Of a stretch of 64,000 bases of DNA, positions 39,893-52,775 are shown piece by piece. The position numbers and the translations under genes were made by a program. This DNA is from Chamaelirium japonicum (taxonomy: Eukaryota; Streptophyta; Magnoliopsida; Liliales; Melanthiaceae). Under the pieces are notes generated by a model, which saw nothing but the letters and a program-made list of their open reading frames with translations, had not been told where the DNA came from and searched no databases. Numbering within the stretch: position 1 is the first letter of the stretch; every line of letters starts with the position of its first letter. The stretch covers positions 248,001 through 312,000 of the forward strand of contig CANTAL010000024.1 in NCBI GenBank assembly GCA_947650365.1, in the 5' to 3' direction.

Positions 39893-40552
39893 CGCACGAA
39901 TGTATCCATTCTAATTCATTCATACGATCCATTCTAATTCATTCATACGATCCATTCTATTTCATTCGTACGATCCATTCTTACTCATTCGTACGATCCA
40001 TTCTAATTCATTTGCACGAAGGTATCCATTCTAATTCATTCATACTATCCATTCTAATTCCTTCGTACGATCCATTCTAATTCATTCATACGATCCATTC
40101 TAATTCATTCGCACGAATGTATCCATTCTAATTCATTCGTACGATCCATTCTAATTCATTCATACGATCCATTCTAATTCTACGATCCATTCTTACTCAT
40201 TCGTATTATCCATTTTAATTCATTCACACGAATGTATCAACTCTAATTCATTCGTACGATTCATTCTAATTCAATCCATTCTAATTCATTCGTACGATCC
40301 ATTCTAATTCATTCGTACGATCCATTCTAATTCATTCATACGATCCATTCTAATTCATTCGTACGATCCATTCTAATTCATTCGTACAATCCATTCTAAT
40401 TCATTCGCACGATCCATTCACATTCACTCAAACGATCCATTCTAATTCATTCATATGATCCATTCATTCGTATGATCCATTCTTACTCATTCGTACGATC
40501 CGTTCTAATTCATTTGCACGAAGGTATCTATTCTAATTCATTCGTACTATTC
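39893..40552 (+). repeat. Satellite block F33
   Basis: GCACGAAGG near 40013 and 40517, CTACGATCC near 40180, GAATGTATCAACTC near 40230. Leaves through CTATTCGTGCGAATG. Confidence 0.92.
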
Positions 40553-41221
40553 GTGCGAATGAATTAGAATGGATCATACGGTTGAGTAAGAATGGATTGT
40601 ACGAATGAAATAGAATAGATCGTACAAATGAATTAGAATGGATCATGCTAATGAATTAGAATTGATCGTACGAATGAATTAGAATAGATTATGCGAATGA
40701 ATTAAAATGGATACATTCGTGCGAATGGATTAGAATGGATCGTATGAATGAATTAGAATGGATCGTATGAATTAGAATGGATCGTATGAATAAATTAGAA
40801 TGGATCGTATGAATGAAATAGAATGGATCGTACGATTGAATTAGAATGGATCATGCGAATGAATTAGAATGGATCGTGCGAATGAGTAAGAATGGATCGT
40901 ACGAATGAAATAGAATGGATCGTATGAATGAATTAGATTGGATCGTAATAATGAATTAGAATGGATCGTACGAATGAATTAGAATAGATCGTACGAATGA
41001 ATTAGAATGGATACGAATGGATCGTATGAATGAATTAGAATGGATCGTACGAATGTATTAGAATGGATCGTACGAATGAATTAGAATGGATTGAATTAGA
41101 ATGAATCGTACGAATGAATTAGAATGAATCATACCGTACGAATGAATTAGAATGGATCATATGAATGAATTAGAATGGATCGTATGAATGAATTAGAATG
41201 GATCGTACGAATGAATTAGAA
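40553..41221 (-). repeat. Satellite block R33
   Basis: ACGGTTGAG series at 40578, repeated from 12587 (offset 27,991). Short GTATGAATTAG unit near 40767. CATACCGTACG near 41130. Confidence 0.92.
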
Positions 41222-42055
41222 TATATCCATTCTAATTCATTCGTACGATCCATTCTAATTCATTCGTATGAACTATTCTAATTCATTCGCATGATCCATT
41301 CTAATTCCTTCATACGATCCATTTTAATTCATTCGCACGATCCATTCTAATTCATTCATACGATCCATTCTAATTCATTCGTACGATCCATTTTAATTTC
41401 ATCGTATGATCTATTCTAATTCCTTCGTACGATCCATTCTAATTCATTCGCACGATCCATTCTAATTCATTCATACGATCCATTCTAATTCATTCGTACG
41501 ATCCATTCTAATTCATTCGTACGATCCATTCTAATTCATTCGTACAATCTATTCTAATTCATTCGTACGATCCATTCTAATTCATTCGCACGATCCATTC
41601 TAATTCATTCGCACAATCTATTCTAATTCATTCGCACAATCCATTCTAATTCATTCGTACGATCCATTCTAATTCATTCGTACGATCCATTCGAATTCAT
41701 TCGCACGATCCATTCTAATTCATTCGCACAATCTATTCTAATTCATTCGTATGATCCATTCTAATTCATTCGCACGATCCATTCTAATTCATTCGTACGA
41801 TCCATTCTAATTCATTCGTACGATCCATTCTAATTCATTCGCACAATCTATTCTAATTCATTCGTACGATCCATTCTAATTCATTCGCACGATCCATTCT
41901 AATTCATTCATACGATCCATTCTATTTCATTCGTACGATCCATTCTTACTCATTCGTACGATCCATTCTAATTCATTTGCACGAAGGTATCCATTCTAAT
42001 TCATTCGTACTATCCATTCTAATTCCTTCGTACGATCCGTTCTAATTCCTCTGTA
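41222..42055 (+). repeat. Satellite block F34
   Basis: Entered through AATATATCCATTC. The last 160 bp lie in the inverted-duplication arm and carry the 374-bp-type order in reverse complement. Confidence 0.92.
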
Positions 42056-42659
42056 CGAATGAATTAGAATGGATCGTACGAATGAATTAGAATGGATACA
42101 GTCGTGCAAAAGAATTAGAATGGATTGTATGAATGAATTAGAATGGATCGTGCGAATGAATTAGAATGGATCGTGTGAATGAATTAGAATGGATCGTATG
42201 AATGAATTAGAATGGATCGTGCAAATGAATTAGAATGGATCGTACGAATGAATTAGAATGGATCGTACGAATGAGTAAGAATGGATCGTACGAAAGAAAT
42301 AGAATGGATCGTATGAATGAATTAGAATGGATACGTGCGAATGAATTAGAATTGATCGTACGAAGAATTAGAATAGATTGTGCGAATGAATTAGAATGGA
42401 TCGTACGTATGAATTGGAATGGATACATTCGTGCGAATGAATTAGAATGGATCGTATGAATGAATTAGAATGGATCGTGCGAATGAATTAGAATGGATCG
42501 TACGAATGAATTAGAATAGATTGTGCGAATAAATTAGAATGGATCGTACGAATGAATTAGAATGGATCGTACGAATGAATTAGAATGGATCGTATGAATG
42601 AATTAGAAAGGATCGTGCGAATGAATTAGAATGGATCGTACGAATGAAATAGAATGGAT
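42056..42659 (-). repeat. Satellite block R34
   Basis: Inverted copy of block F2. Entered through CCTCTGTACGAATG. Has the rare ACAGTCGTGC unit near 42098. Confidence 0.93.
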
Positions 42660-43249
42660 TCGCACGAATGTATCCATTCTAATTCATTCGTACGATCGAT
42701 TCTAATTCATTCGTACAATCCATTCTAATTCATTCGCATGATCCATTCGCATTCACTCAAACGATCCATTCTAATTCATTCATATGATCCATTCTAATTC
42801 ATTCGCATGAATGTATCCATTCTAATTTATTCGTACGATCCATTCTAATTCATTCGTACGATCCATTCTTACTTATTCGTACGATCCATTGTAATTCATT
42901 CGTTCGATCCATTCTAATTCATTCGTACGATCCATTCTAATTCATTCGCACGATCCATTCTAATTCATTCGCACGATCCATTCTAATTCATGCATACGAT
43001 CCAATCTAATTCGTTCATACGATCCATTCTAATTCATTCGCACGAATGTATCCATTCTAATTCATTCGCACGATCCATTCTAATTCATTCATACAATCCA
43101 TTCTAATTCATTCGTATTATCCATTTTAATTCATTCACACGAATGTATCAACTCTAATTCATTCGTACGATTCATTCTAATTCAATCCATTCTAATTCAT
43201 TCGTACGATCCATTCTAATTCATTCGTACGATCCATTCTAATTCATTCT
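42660..43249 (+). repeat. Satellite block F35
   Basis: Inverted copy of block R1: CGCATTCACTCAAACG, TGCATACGATCC, GAATGTATCAACTC, 38-bp unit. Leaves through CATTCTAATGGATAC. Confidence 0.93.
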
Positions 43250-44120
43250 AATGGATACATTCATGCAAAAGAATTAGAATGGATTGTATGAATGAATTAG
43301 AATGGATCGTGCGAATGAATTAGAATGGATATATTCGTGCGAATGAATTAGAATGGATCGTATGAATGAATTAGATTGGATCGTATGAATGAATTAGAAT
43401 GGATCGTATGGATGAATTAGAATGGATACCTTCGTGCAAATGAATTAGGATGGATCGTACGAATGAGTAAGAATGGATCGTACGAATGAAATAGAATGGA
43501 TCGTATGAATGAATTAGAATGGATCGTACGAATGAATTAGAATGGATTGTACGAATGAATTAGAATGGATCGTACGAATGAAATAGAATGGATCGTACGA
43601 ATGAATTAGAATAGATTGTGCGAATGGATTAGAATGGATCATACGATTGAGTAAGAATTGATTGTACGAATGAAATAGAATAGATCGTACGAATGAATTA
43701 GAATAGATCGTATGAATGAATTAGAATGGATCGTGCGAATGAATTAGAATGGATCGTACGAATGAATTAGAATGGATCGTAGAAAGGAATTAGAATGGAT
43801 CATACGAATGAATTAGAATGGATCGTACGAATGAATTAGAATGGATACGAAAGGATCGTATGAATGAATTAGAATGGATCGTACGAATGAAATAGAATGG
43901 ATCATACGAAGGAATTAGAATGGATCATATGAATGAATTAGAATGGATCGTATGAATGAATTAAAATGGATCGTGTGAATAAATTAGAATGGATCGTATG
44001 AATGAATTAGAATGGATCATACGAATGAATTAGAATGGATCGGGCGAATGAATTAGAATGGATCGTACGAAGGAATTCGAATGGATAGTACGAATGAATT
44101 AGAATGGATCTGAATCGAAT
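43250..44120 (-). repeat. Satellite block R35
   Basis: Up to 43937 an inverted copy of block F1, including the joint GGATACGAAAGGATCG near 43844. Ends irregularly (GGATCTGAATCGAATGG) into GGATCC near 44121. Confidence 0.92.
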
Positions 44121-44348
44121 GGATCCATTCTAATTCATTCGTACGATCCATTCTAATTCATAAGTACGATCCATTCTAATTCATTCGCACGATCCATTCT
44201 AATTCATTCATACGAATCCATTCTATTTCATTCGTACGATCTATTCTATTTCATTCGTACGATCCATTCTAATTCCTTCGTATGATCCATTCTAATTCAT
44301 TCGCACAATCTATTCTAATTCATTCGTACGATCCATTCTAATTCATTG
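44121..44348 (+). repeat. Satellite block F36
   Basis: CATAAGTACG at 44159 and CATACGAATCC, the series also found at 9170 and 53870. Leaves through AATTCATTGTGCGAATG. Confidence 0.9.
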
Positions 44349-45443
44349 TGCGAATGAATTAGAATGGATCATACGAATGAATTGGAATGGATACATTCGT
44401 GCGAATGAATTAGAATGGATCTTATGAATGAATTAGAGTGGATACATTCGTATAAATGAATTAGAATGGATCGTACGAATGAATTAGAATGGATACATTC
44501 GTACGAATGAATTAGCATCGATCGTACGAATGAAATAGAATGGATCGTACGAATGAATTAGAATGGATCGTGCGAATAAATTAGAATGGATCATACGAAG
44601 GAATTAGAATGGATCGTCCGAATGAATTAGAATAGATCATAGTAATGAATTAGAATGGATCGTACGAATGAATTAGAATGGATCGTACGAATGAAATAGA
44701 ATGGATCGTATGAATGAATTAGAATGGATCGTGCGAATGAATTAGAATGGATCATACGAATGAATTAGAATAGATTGTGCGAATGAATTAGAATGGATCG
44801 TGCGAATGAATTAGAATGGATCGTACGAATGAATTAGAATAGATTGTGCGAATGAATTAGAATGGATCGTACGAATGAATTAGAATGGATCGTACGAATG
44901 AATTAGACTGGATCGTATGAATGAATTAGAATGGATCGTGCGAATGAATTAGAATGGATCATACGAAGGAATTAGAAAAGATCATACGAAGAAATTAGAA
45001 TGGATCGTACGAATGAATTAAAATGGATCGTATGCATGAATTAGAATGGATCGTGCGAATGAATTAAAATGGATCGTACGAAGGAATTAGAATGGATCAT
45101 ACGAATGAATTAGAATAGATCATACGAAAGAATTAGAATGGATCGTACGAATGAATTAGAATGGATCGTACGAATGAATTAGAATGGATCGTATCAATGA
45201 GTTAGAATGGATCGTGTGAATGAATTAGAATGGATCGTACGAAGGAATTAGAATAGATCATACGAAAAAATTAGAATGGATCGTACGAATGAATTAGAAT
45301 GGATCGTATGAATGAATTAGAATGGATCGTGCGAATGAATTAAAATGGATCGTACGAAGGAATTAGTATGGATCATGCGAATGAATTAGAATAGATCATA
45401 CGAATGAATTAGAATGGATCGTACGAATGAATTAGAATGGATA
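44349..45443 (-). repeat. Satellite block R36
   Basis: About 1.1 kb. GAGTGGATACATTCGTAT near 44433. Repeated AAGG + CATACG pairs with AAATTAG at 44960-45400 form a local series of about 250-bp spacing. Confidence 0.92.
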
Positions 45444-46118
45444 CATTCTAATTCATTCGTACGATCCATTCTAATTCATTCATACGATCCATTCTAATTC
45501 ATTCATATGATCCATTCTAATTCATTCGTACGGTATGATTCATTCTAATTCATTCGTACGATTCATTCTAATTCAATCCATTCTAATTCATTCGTACGAT
45601 CCATTCTAATACATTCGTACGATCCATTCTAATTCATTCATACGATTCATTCGTATCCATTCTAATTCATTCGTACGATCTATTCTAATTCATTCGTACG
45701 ATCCATTCTAATTCATTAATACGATCCAATCTAATTCATTCATACGATCCATTCTATTTCATTCGTACGATCCATTCTTACTCATTCGCACGATCCATTT
45801 TAATTCATTCGCATGATCCATTTTTATTCATTCGTACGATCCATTCTATTTCATTCATACGATCCATTCTAATTCATTCATACGATCCATTCTAATTCAT
45901 ACGATCCATTCTAATTCATTCATACGATCCATTCTAATCCATTCGCACAAATGTAACCATTTTAATTCATTCGCACTATCTATTCTAATTCATTCATACG
46001 ATCAATTCTAATTAATTAGCATGATCCATTCTAATTCATTCGTACGATCTATTCTATTTCATTCGTACAATCCATTCTTACTCAACCGTATGATCCATTC
46101 TAATTCATTCGCACGAAT
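45444..46118 (+). repeat. Satellite block F37
   Basis: GTACGGTATG near 45530 with a following 38-bp unit. Ends CTTACTCAACCGTATG, then CGCACGAATAGTACG. Confidence 0.92.
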
Positions 46119-46510
46119 AGTACGAATGAATTAGAATGGATACCTTCGTGCAAATGAATTAGAATGGATCGTACGAATGAATCGATCATATGAATGAATT
46201 AGAATGGATCGTTTGAGTGAATGCGAATGGATCGTGCGAATGAATTAGAATGGATTGTACGAATGAATTAGAATGGATCGTACGAATGAATTAGAATGGA
46301 TCGTATGAATGAATTAGAATGGATCGTACGAATGAATTAGAATGGATCGTACGAATGAATTAGAATGGATTGAATTAGAATGAATCGTACGAATGAATTA
46401 GAGATGATACATTCGTGTGAATGAATTAAAATGGATAATACGAATGAGTAAGAATGGATCGTAGAATTAGAATGGATCGTATGAATGAATTAGAATGGAT
46501 CGTACGAATG
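46050..46510. repeat. Long-range direct duplication, copy 2 (partner at 16.4 kb)
   Basis: The CGCACGAATAGTACG joint at 46110 is 29,667 bp from its partner, and the CGTAGAATTAG unit at 46460 is 29,659 bp from its own. The 8-bp change is explained by loss of one 23-bp unit near 46175 and a 15-bp gain (GGATTGAATTAGAAT-type 38-bp unit) near 46366. Confidence 0.87.
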
Positions 46511-46748
46511 AATTAGAATGGATACATTCGTGCGAATGAATTAGAATGGATCGTATGAATGAATTAGAATGGATCGTACGAAGGAATTAGAATGGATAGT
46601 ACGAATGAATTAGAATGGATACCTTCGTGCAAATGAATTAGAATGGATCGTACGAATGAGTAAGAATGGATCGTACGAATGAAATAGAATGGATCGTATG
46701 AATGAATTAGAATGGATTGTGCGAATGGATTAGAATGGATCTGGATCG
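46119..46748 (-). repeat. Satellite block R37
   Basis: GAGATGATACATTCGTGTG near 46401, CGTAGAATTAG at 46460. Leaves through CTGGATCGTGTATCC. Confidence 0.92.
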
Positions 46749-46824
46749 TGTATCCATTCTAACTCATTCGTACGATCCAGATCCATTCTAATTCATTCGC
46801 ACAATCTATTCTAATTCATTCATA
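46749..46824 (+). repeat. Satellite block F38 (island)
   Basis: About three units with an internal CGATCCAGATCC joint. Leaves through CATAGGATCGTGCG. Confidence 0.88.
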
Positions 46825-47161
46825 GGATCGTGCGAATGAATTAGAATGGATCGTGCGAATGAGTTAGAATGGATCGTACGAATGAATTAGAATGGATCGT
46901 ACGAATGAATTAGAATGGATCGTACGAATGAATTAGAAAGGATACATTCGTACAAATGAATTAGAATGGATCGTACGAATGAATTAGAGTGGATACATTC
47001 GTACAAATGAATTAGAATGGATCGTACGAATGAATTAGAATGGATACATTCGTGCAAATGAATTAGAATGGATCATATGAATGAATTAGAATGGATCATG
47101 CGAATGAATTAGAATGGATCGTACGAATGAGTAAGAATGGATCGTAAGAATAAAATAGAAT
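46825..47161 (-). repeat. Satellite block R38
   Basis: Two GTACAAATG 28-bp series near 46940-46995. Leaves through AAATAGAATTTCGCACG, a joint that lost part of a unit. Confidence 0.9.
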
Positions 47162-48467
47162 TTCGCACGAATGTATCCATTATAATTCATTCATACGATC
47201 CATTCTAATTCATTCATACGATCCATTCTATTTCATTCGTACGATCCATTCTTACTCAATCGTACGATCCATTCTAATTCATTTGCACGAAGGTATCCAT
47301 TCTAATTCAATCGTACTATCCATTCTAATTCCTTCGTACGATCCATTCTAATTCATTCATACGATCCATTCTAATTCATTCGCACGATCCATTCTAATTC
47401 ATTCATATGATCCATTCTATTTCATTCGTACGATCCATTCTTACTCATTCGTACGATCCATTCTAATTCATTTGCACGAATGATCCATTCTACTTCATTC
47501 GTACTATCCATTCTAATTCCTTCGTACGATCCATTCTAATTCATTCGAACGATCCATTCTAAGTCATACGTACGATCCATTCTAATTCATTCGTACGATC
47601 CATTCTAATTCATTCGTACGATCCATTCTTACTCATTCGTACGATCCATTCGTATCCATTCGAATTCATTCGTACGATCTATTCTAATTCATTCGTACGA
47701 TCCATTCTAATTCATTATTACGATCCAATCTAATTCATTCATACGATCCATTCTAATTCATTCGTACAATCCATTCTAATTCATTACTACGATCCATTCT
47801 AATTCATTCATACGATCCATTCTAATTCATTCGTACGATCCATTCTAATTCATTCGCACGATCTATTCTAATTCATTCATACGATCCACTGTATCCATTC
47901 TAATTCATTCATACGATCCATTCTAATTCTACGATCCATTCTTACTCATTCGTATTATCCATTTTAATTCATTCACACGAATGTATCAACTCTAATTCAT
48001 TCGTATGATCCATTCTAATTCATTCGCACGAATGTATCCATTCTAATTCATTCGTACGATCCATTCTAATTCATTCGCACAATCTATTCTAATTCATTCA
48101 TACGATCCATTCTAATTTATTCGCACGATCCATTCTAATTCATTCATACGATCCATTCTAATTCATTCATATGATCCATTCTAATTCATTCGCACGAATA
48201 TATCCTTTCTAATTCATTCGTACGATCCAAATTCATTTATCCGTACGATCTATTCTATTTCATTCGTACGATCCATTCTTATCGTACGATCCATTCTAAT
48301 TCATTCGTACGATCCATTCTAATTCATTCGTACGATCCATTCTAATTCATTCGTACGATTCATTCTAATTCAATCCATTCTAATTCATTCGTACGATCTA
48401 TTCTATTTCATTCGTACGATCCATTCTTACTCATTCGTACGATCCATTCGTATCCATTCTAATTCAA
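47162..48467 (+). repeat. Satellite block F39
   Basis: GCACGAAGG near 47285, CTACGATCC near 47931, GAATGTATCAACTC near 47979, CCAAATTCATTTATCCG at 48227. Leaves through AATTCAATGGATCG. Confidence 0.92.
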
Positions 48468-48710
48468 TGGATCGTACGAATGAGTAAGAATGGATCGTAT
48501 GAATGAATTAGAATGGATCGTATGAATGAATTAGAATCGATCGTACGAATGAATTAGAATGGATAAGGCGAATGAATTAGAATGGATCGTACGAATGAAT
48601 TAGAATGGATCGTATGAATGAATTAGAATGGATCGTAGTAATGAATTAGAATAGATCGTACGAATGAATTAGAATGGATACGAATGGATTGTACGAATGA
48701 GTAAGAATGG
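48468..48710 (-). repeat. Satellite block R39
   Basis: Irregular GGATAAGGCG near 48560 and GGATACGAATGGATTG near 48675. Leaves through AATGGATCTATTC. Confidence 0.9.
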
Positions 48711-49034
48711 ATCTATTCTAATTCATTCATACGATCCATTCTAATTCATTCGTACGATCCATTTTAATTCCTTCATATGATCCATTCTAATTCATTCGTA
48801 CGGTATGATTCATTCTAATTCATTCGTACGATTCATTCTAATTCAATCCATGCTAATTCATTCGTACGATCCATTCTAATTCATTCATACGATCCATTCT
48901 AATTCATTCGCATGATCCATTCTAATTCATTCATACGATCCATTCTATTTCATTCGTATGATCCATTCTAATTCATTCGTACGGTATGATTCATTCTAAT
49001 TCATTCGTACGATTCATTCTAATTCATTCGTACG
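48711..49034 (+). repeat. Satellite block F40
   Basis: GTACGGTATG near 48798 and 48981, about 183 bp apart, so this marker is locally duplicated. Leaves through CGTACGATCGTACG. Confidence 0.91.
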
Positions 49035-49150
49035 ATCGTACGAATGAAATAGAATGGATCGTACGAATGAATTAGAATGGATCGTATGAATGAATTAGAA
49101 TGGATCGTGCGAATGAATTAGAATGGATCGTACGAATGAAATAGAATGGA
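49035..49150 (-). repeat. Satellite block R40 (island)
   Basis: Five units. Leaves through TTCACACGAATG at 49151, as at 21613. Confidence 0.9.
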
Positions 49151-49440
49151 TTCACACGAATGTATCCATTCTAATTCATTCGTACGATCCATTCTATCTC
49201 ATTCGTACAATCCATTCTATTTCATTCGTACGATCCATTCTAATTCATTCATACGATCCATTCTAATTTATTCGCACGATTCATTCTAATTCATTCATAC
49301 GATCCATTCTAATTCATTCATATGATCCATTCTAATTCATTCGCACGATCCATTCTAATTCATTCGTACGATCCATTCTAATTCATGCATACGATCCATT
49401 CTAATTCATTCGTACGATCCATTCTAATTCTTTTGCACGA
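49151..49440 (+). repeat. Satellite block F41
   Basis: CGTACAATCC with TATCTC near 49195. Leaves through TTTTGCACGAATGAATC. Confidence 0.91.
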
Positions 49441-49955
49441 ATGAATCAGAATGGATCCTATGAATGAATTAGAATAGCGTGCGAATGAATTAGAATGGAT
49501 CGTACGAATTAATTAGAATGGATCGTACGAATGAATTAGAATAGATTGTGCGAATGAATTAGAATAGATTGTGCGCATGAATTAGAATGGATCGTACGAA
49601 TGAATTAGCATGGATCGTACGAATGAATTAGAATGGATCGTACGAATGAATTAGAATGGATCGTATGAATGAATTAGAATGGATCGTAGTAATGAATTAG
49701 AATGGATCCTACGAATGAATTAGAATAGCGTGCGAATGAATTAGAATGGATCGTACGAATGAATTAGAATGGATCGTATGAATGAATTAGAATAGATTGT
49801 ACGAATGAAATAGAATAGATCGTACGAATGAAATAGAATGGATTCGTATGAATGAATTAGAATGGATCGTGCGAATGAATTAGAATGGATCGTACAAAAG
49901 AATTAGAATAGCGTGCGAATGAATTAGAATGGATCGTATGAATGAATTAGAATAG
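49441..49955 (-). repeat. Satellite block R41
   Basis: Three shortened AGAATAGCGTGCG units near 49474, 49725 and 49905, each following CCTA or ACAAAAG units. Leaves through AATAGATCCATTC. Confidence 0.91.
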
Positions 49956-50290
49956 ATCCATTCTTACTCATTCGTACGATCCATTCGTATCCATTCTAAT
50001 TCATTCGTACGATCTATTCTAATTCATTCGTACGATCCATTCTAATTCATTAATACGATCCAATCTAATTCATTCATACGATCCATTCTAATTCATTCGT
50101 ACGATCCATTCTAATTCATTCATATGATCCATTCTAATTCATTCGTACGATCCATTCTAATTCCTTCGTACGATCCATTCTAATTCATTCACACGATCCA
50201 TCCTAATTCATTCGCACGAATGTATCCATTTTAATTCATTCGTACAATCCATTCTATTTCATTCGTATGATCCATTCTTACTTCATTCGT
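49956..50290 (+). repeat. Satellite block F42
   Basis: Parallels block F28, including irregular CGTATCCATTC near 49986. Ends CTTCATTCGTACGAATG. Confidence 0.91.
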
Positions 50291-52152
50291 ACGAATGAAT
50301 TAGAATGGATCGTATGAATGAATTAGAATGGATCGTGCGAATGAATTAGAATGGATCGTACGAATGAATTAGAATAGATTGTGCGAATGAATTAGAATGG
50401 ATCGTACGAATGAATTAGAATGGATCGTACGAATGAATTAGACTAGATTGTGCGAATGGATTTGAATAGATCATACGATTGAGTAAGAATGGATTGTACG
50501 AATGAAATAGAATAGATCGTACGAATGAATTAGAATGGATCGTATGAATGAATTAGAATGGATTGAATTAGAATGAATCGTACGAATGAATTAGAATGGA
50601 TCGTACGAATGAATTAGAATGGATCGTACGAATGAATTAGAATGGATTGAATTAGAATGAATCATACGAATGAATTAGAATGAATCATACCGTACGAATG
50701 AATTAGAATAGATCATACGAAGGAATTAGAATGGATCGTGCGAATAAATTAGAATGGATCGTATGAATGAATAAGAATAGATCGTGCGAATAAATTAGAA
50801 TGGATCGTACGAATAAGTAAGAATGGATCGTGCGAATGAATTAGAATGGATCGTAAGAATGAATTAGAATGGATCGAACGAATGAATTAGAATGGATACA
50901 TTCGTGCAAAAGAATTAGAATGGATTGTATGAATGAATTAGAATGGATCGTGCGAATGAATTAGAATGAATCGTACGAATGAATTAGAATGGATACATTC
51001 GTGCGAAAGAATTAGAATAGATCGTATGAATGAATTAGAATGGATCGTATGAATGAAATAGAATGGATCGTACGAATGAATTAGAATGGATCGTGCGAAT
51101 GAATTAGAATGGATCGTACGAATGAATTAGAATGGATCGTACGAAGGAATTAGAATGGATCGTACAAATGAATTAAAATAGATCGTACGAATGAATTAGA
51201 ATGGATACGAATGGATCGTACGAATGAGTAAGAATGGATCGTACGAATGAAATAGAATGGATCGTACGAATGAATTAGAATGGATTGAATTAGAATGAAT
51301 CGTACGATTGAATTAGAATGGATCGTACGAATGAATTAGAATGGATCGTACGAATGAATTAGAATGGATTGAATTAGAATGGATCGTACGATAAGAATGG
51401 ATCGTACGAATGAAATACAATAGGTCATACGGATAAATAAATTTGGATCGTACGAATGAATTAGAAAGGATATTTTCGTGCAAATGAATTAGAATAGATC
51501 GTATGAATGAATTAGATCGGATCGTATTAATGAATTAGAATGGATCGTGCGAATGAATTAGAATGGATCATATGAAGAAATTAGAATGGATCGTACGAAT
51601 GAATTAGAATGGATCGTATGAATGAATTAGAATGGATCGTGCGAATGAATTAAAATGGATCGTGCGAATGAATTAGAATCGATCGTACGAATGAATTAGA
51701 GTTGATACATTCGTGTGAATGAATTAAAATGGATAATACGAATGAGTAAGAATGGATCGTAGAATTAGAATGGATCGTATGAATGAATTAGAATGGACAC
51801 ATACGAATGAATTAGAATGGATCGTATGAATGAATTAGAATGGATCGTGCGAATGAATTAGAATGGATCGGACGAATGAATTTGAATGGATCGTATGAAT
51901 GAATTAGAATGGATCGTAGTAATGAATTAGAATGGATCCTACGAATGAATTAGAATAGATTGTGCGAATGAATTAGAATGGATCTGGATCGAATGGATCG
52001 TACTAATTAATTAGAATGAATCGTACGAATGAATTAGAAGAGTGGATCGTATGAATGAATTAGAATCGATCGTACAAATGAATTAGAATGGATCATGCGA
52101 ATGAATTAGAATGGATTGAATTAGAATGAATCGTACGAATGAGTAAGAATGG
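50291..52152 (-). repeat. Satellite block R42
   Basis: About 1.9 kb. CATACCGTACG near 50689, a degraded segment at 51390-51450 (AATACAATAGGTCATACGG), GAGTTGATACATTCGTGTG near 51697, CGTAGAATTAG near 51761, GTAGTAATG near 51905. Confidence 0.92.
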
Positions 52153-52218
52153 ATCCATTCTATTTCATTCGTACGATCCATTCTAATTCATTCATACGAT
52201 CCTTTCTAATTCCTTCGT
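52153..52218 (+). repeat. Satellite block F43 (island)
   Basis: Copy of F5 between GGATCC at 52151 and CCTTCGTACGAATG. Confidence 0.9.
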
Positions 52219-52292
52219 ACGAATGAATTAGACTGGATTGCATGAATGAATTAGAATAGATCATACGAATGAATTAGAATGGATCGTACGAA
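52219..52292 (-). repeat. Satellite block R43 (island)
   Basis: Copy of R5, with TGCATGAATG. Leaves through CGTACGAAATGTATCC. Confidence 0.9.
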
Positions 52293-52775
52293 ATGTATCC
52301 ATTCTAATTCATTCGTACGATCCATTCTAATTCATTCGTATGATCCATTCTTACTCATTCGTACGATCCAATCTAATTCATTCATACGATCCATTCTACG
52401 ATCCATTCTAATTCATTCGTACGTTCCATTCTAATTCATTCGTACGATCCATTCAAATTCATTAATACGATCCATTCTAATTCATTCGCACGATCCATTC
52501 TAATTCATTCATACGATCCATTCTAATTCATTTGTACGATCCATTCTAATTCATTCGTACGATCCATTCTAATTCATTCGTACGAATGAATCCATTCTAA
52601 TTCATTCGTATGATCCATTCTAATTCATTCGCATGAATGTATCCATTCTAATTCATTCGCACGATCCATTCTAATTCATTCGCACGATCCATTCTAATTC
52701 ATTCATACAATCCATTCTACTTCTTTTGCACGAATGTATCCATTCTAATTCATTCGTACGATCTATTCTAATTCA

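Larger units (their letters stand above)
41896..43937 (-). repeat. Right arm of the 2.04-kb inverted duplication
   Basis: Reverse complement of 1-2042 with constant coordinate sum 43938, so no net insertion or deletion over 2 kb. Hand-sampled stretches differ at about 1-2% of positions, far less than neighbouring monomers differ from each other. Three internal orientation switches (near 43250, 42660 and 42056) match those of the left arm. Homology probably continues past 43937, but the partner would lie left of the window. Confidence 0.95.
52038..52612. repeat. Long-range direct duplication, copy 2 (partner at 4.1 kb)
   Basis: GGATCC at 52151, the CCTTCGTACGAATG centre at 52218, CGTACGAAATGTATCC near 52284 and GTTCC at 52423 all keep offset 47,892 from copy 1. 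Collinearity is lost at about 52038 on the left. On the right, copy 1 has one extra monomer from about 4720. Confidence 0.92.

Noticed and set aside
1-43937. One giant palindrome centred at 21969
   Set aside because: Only the outer 2.04 kb on each side pair up. Switch positions inside (for example 4261, 6170 and 11128) have no mirror partners at the expected places.
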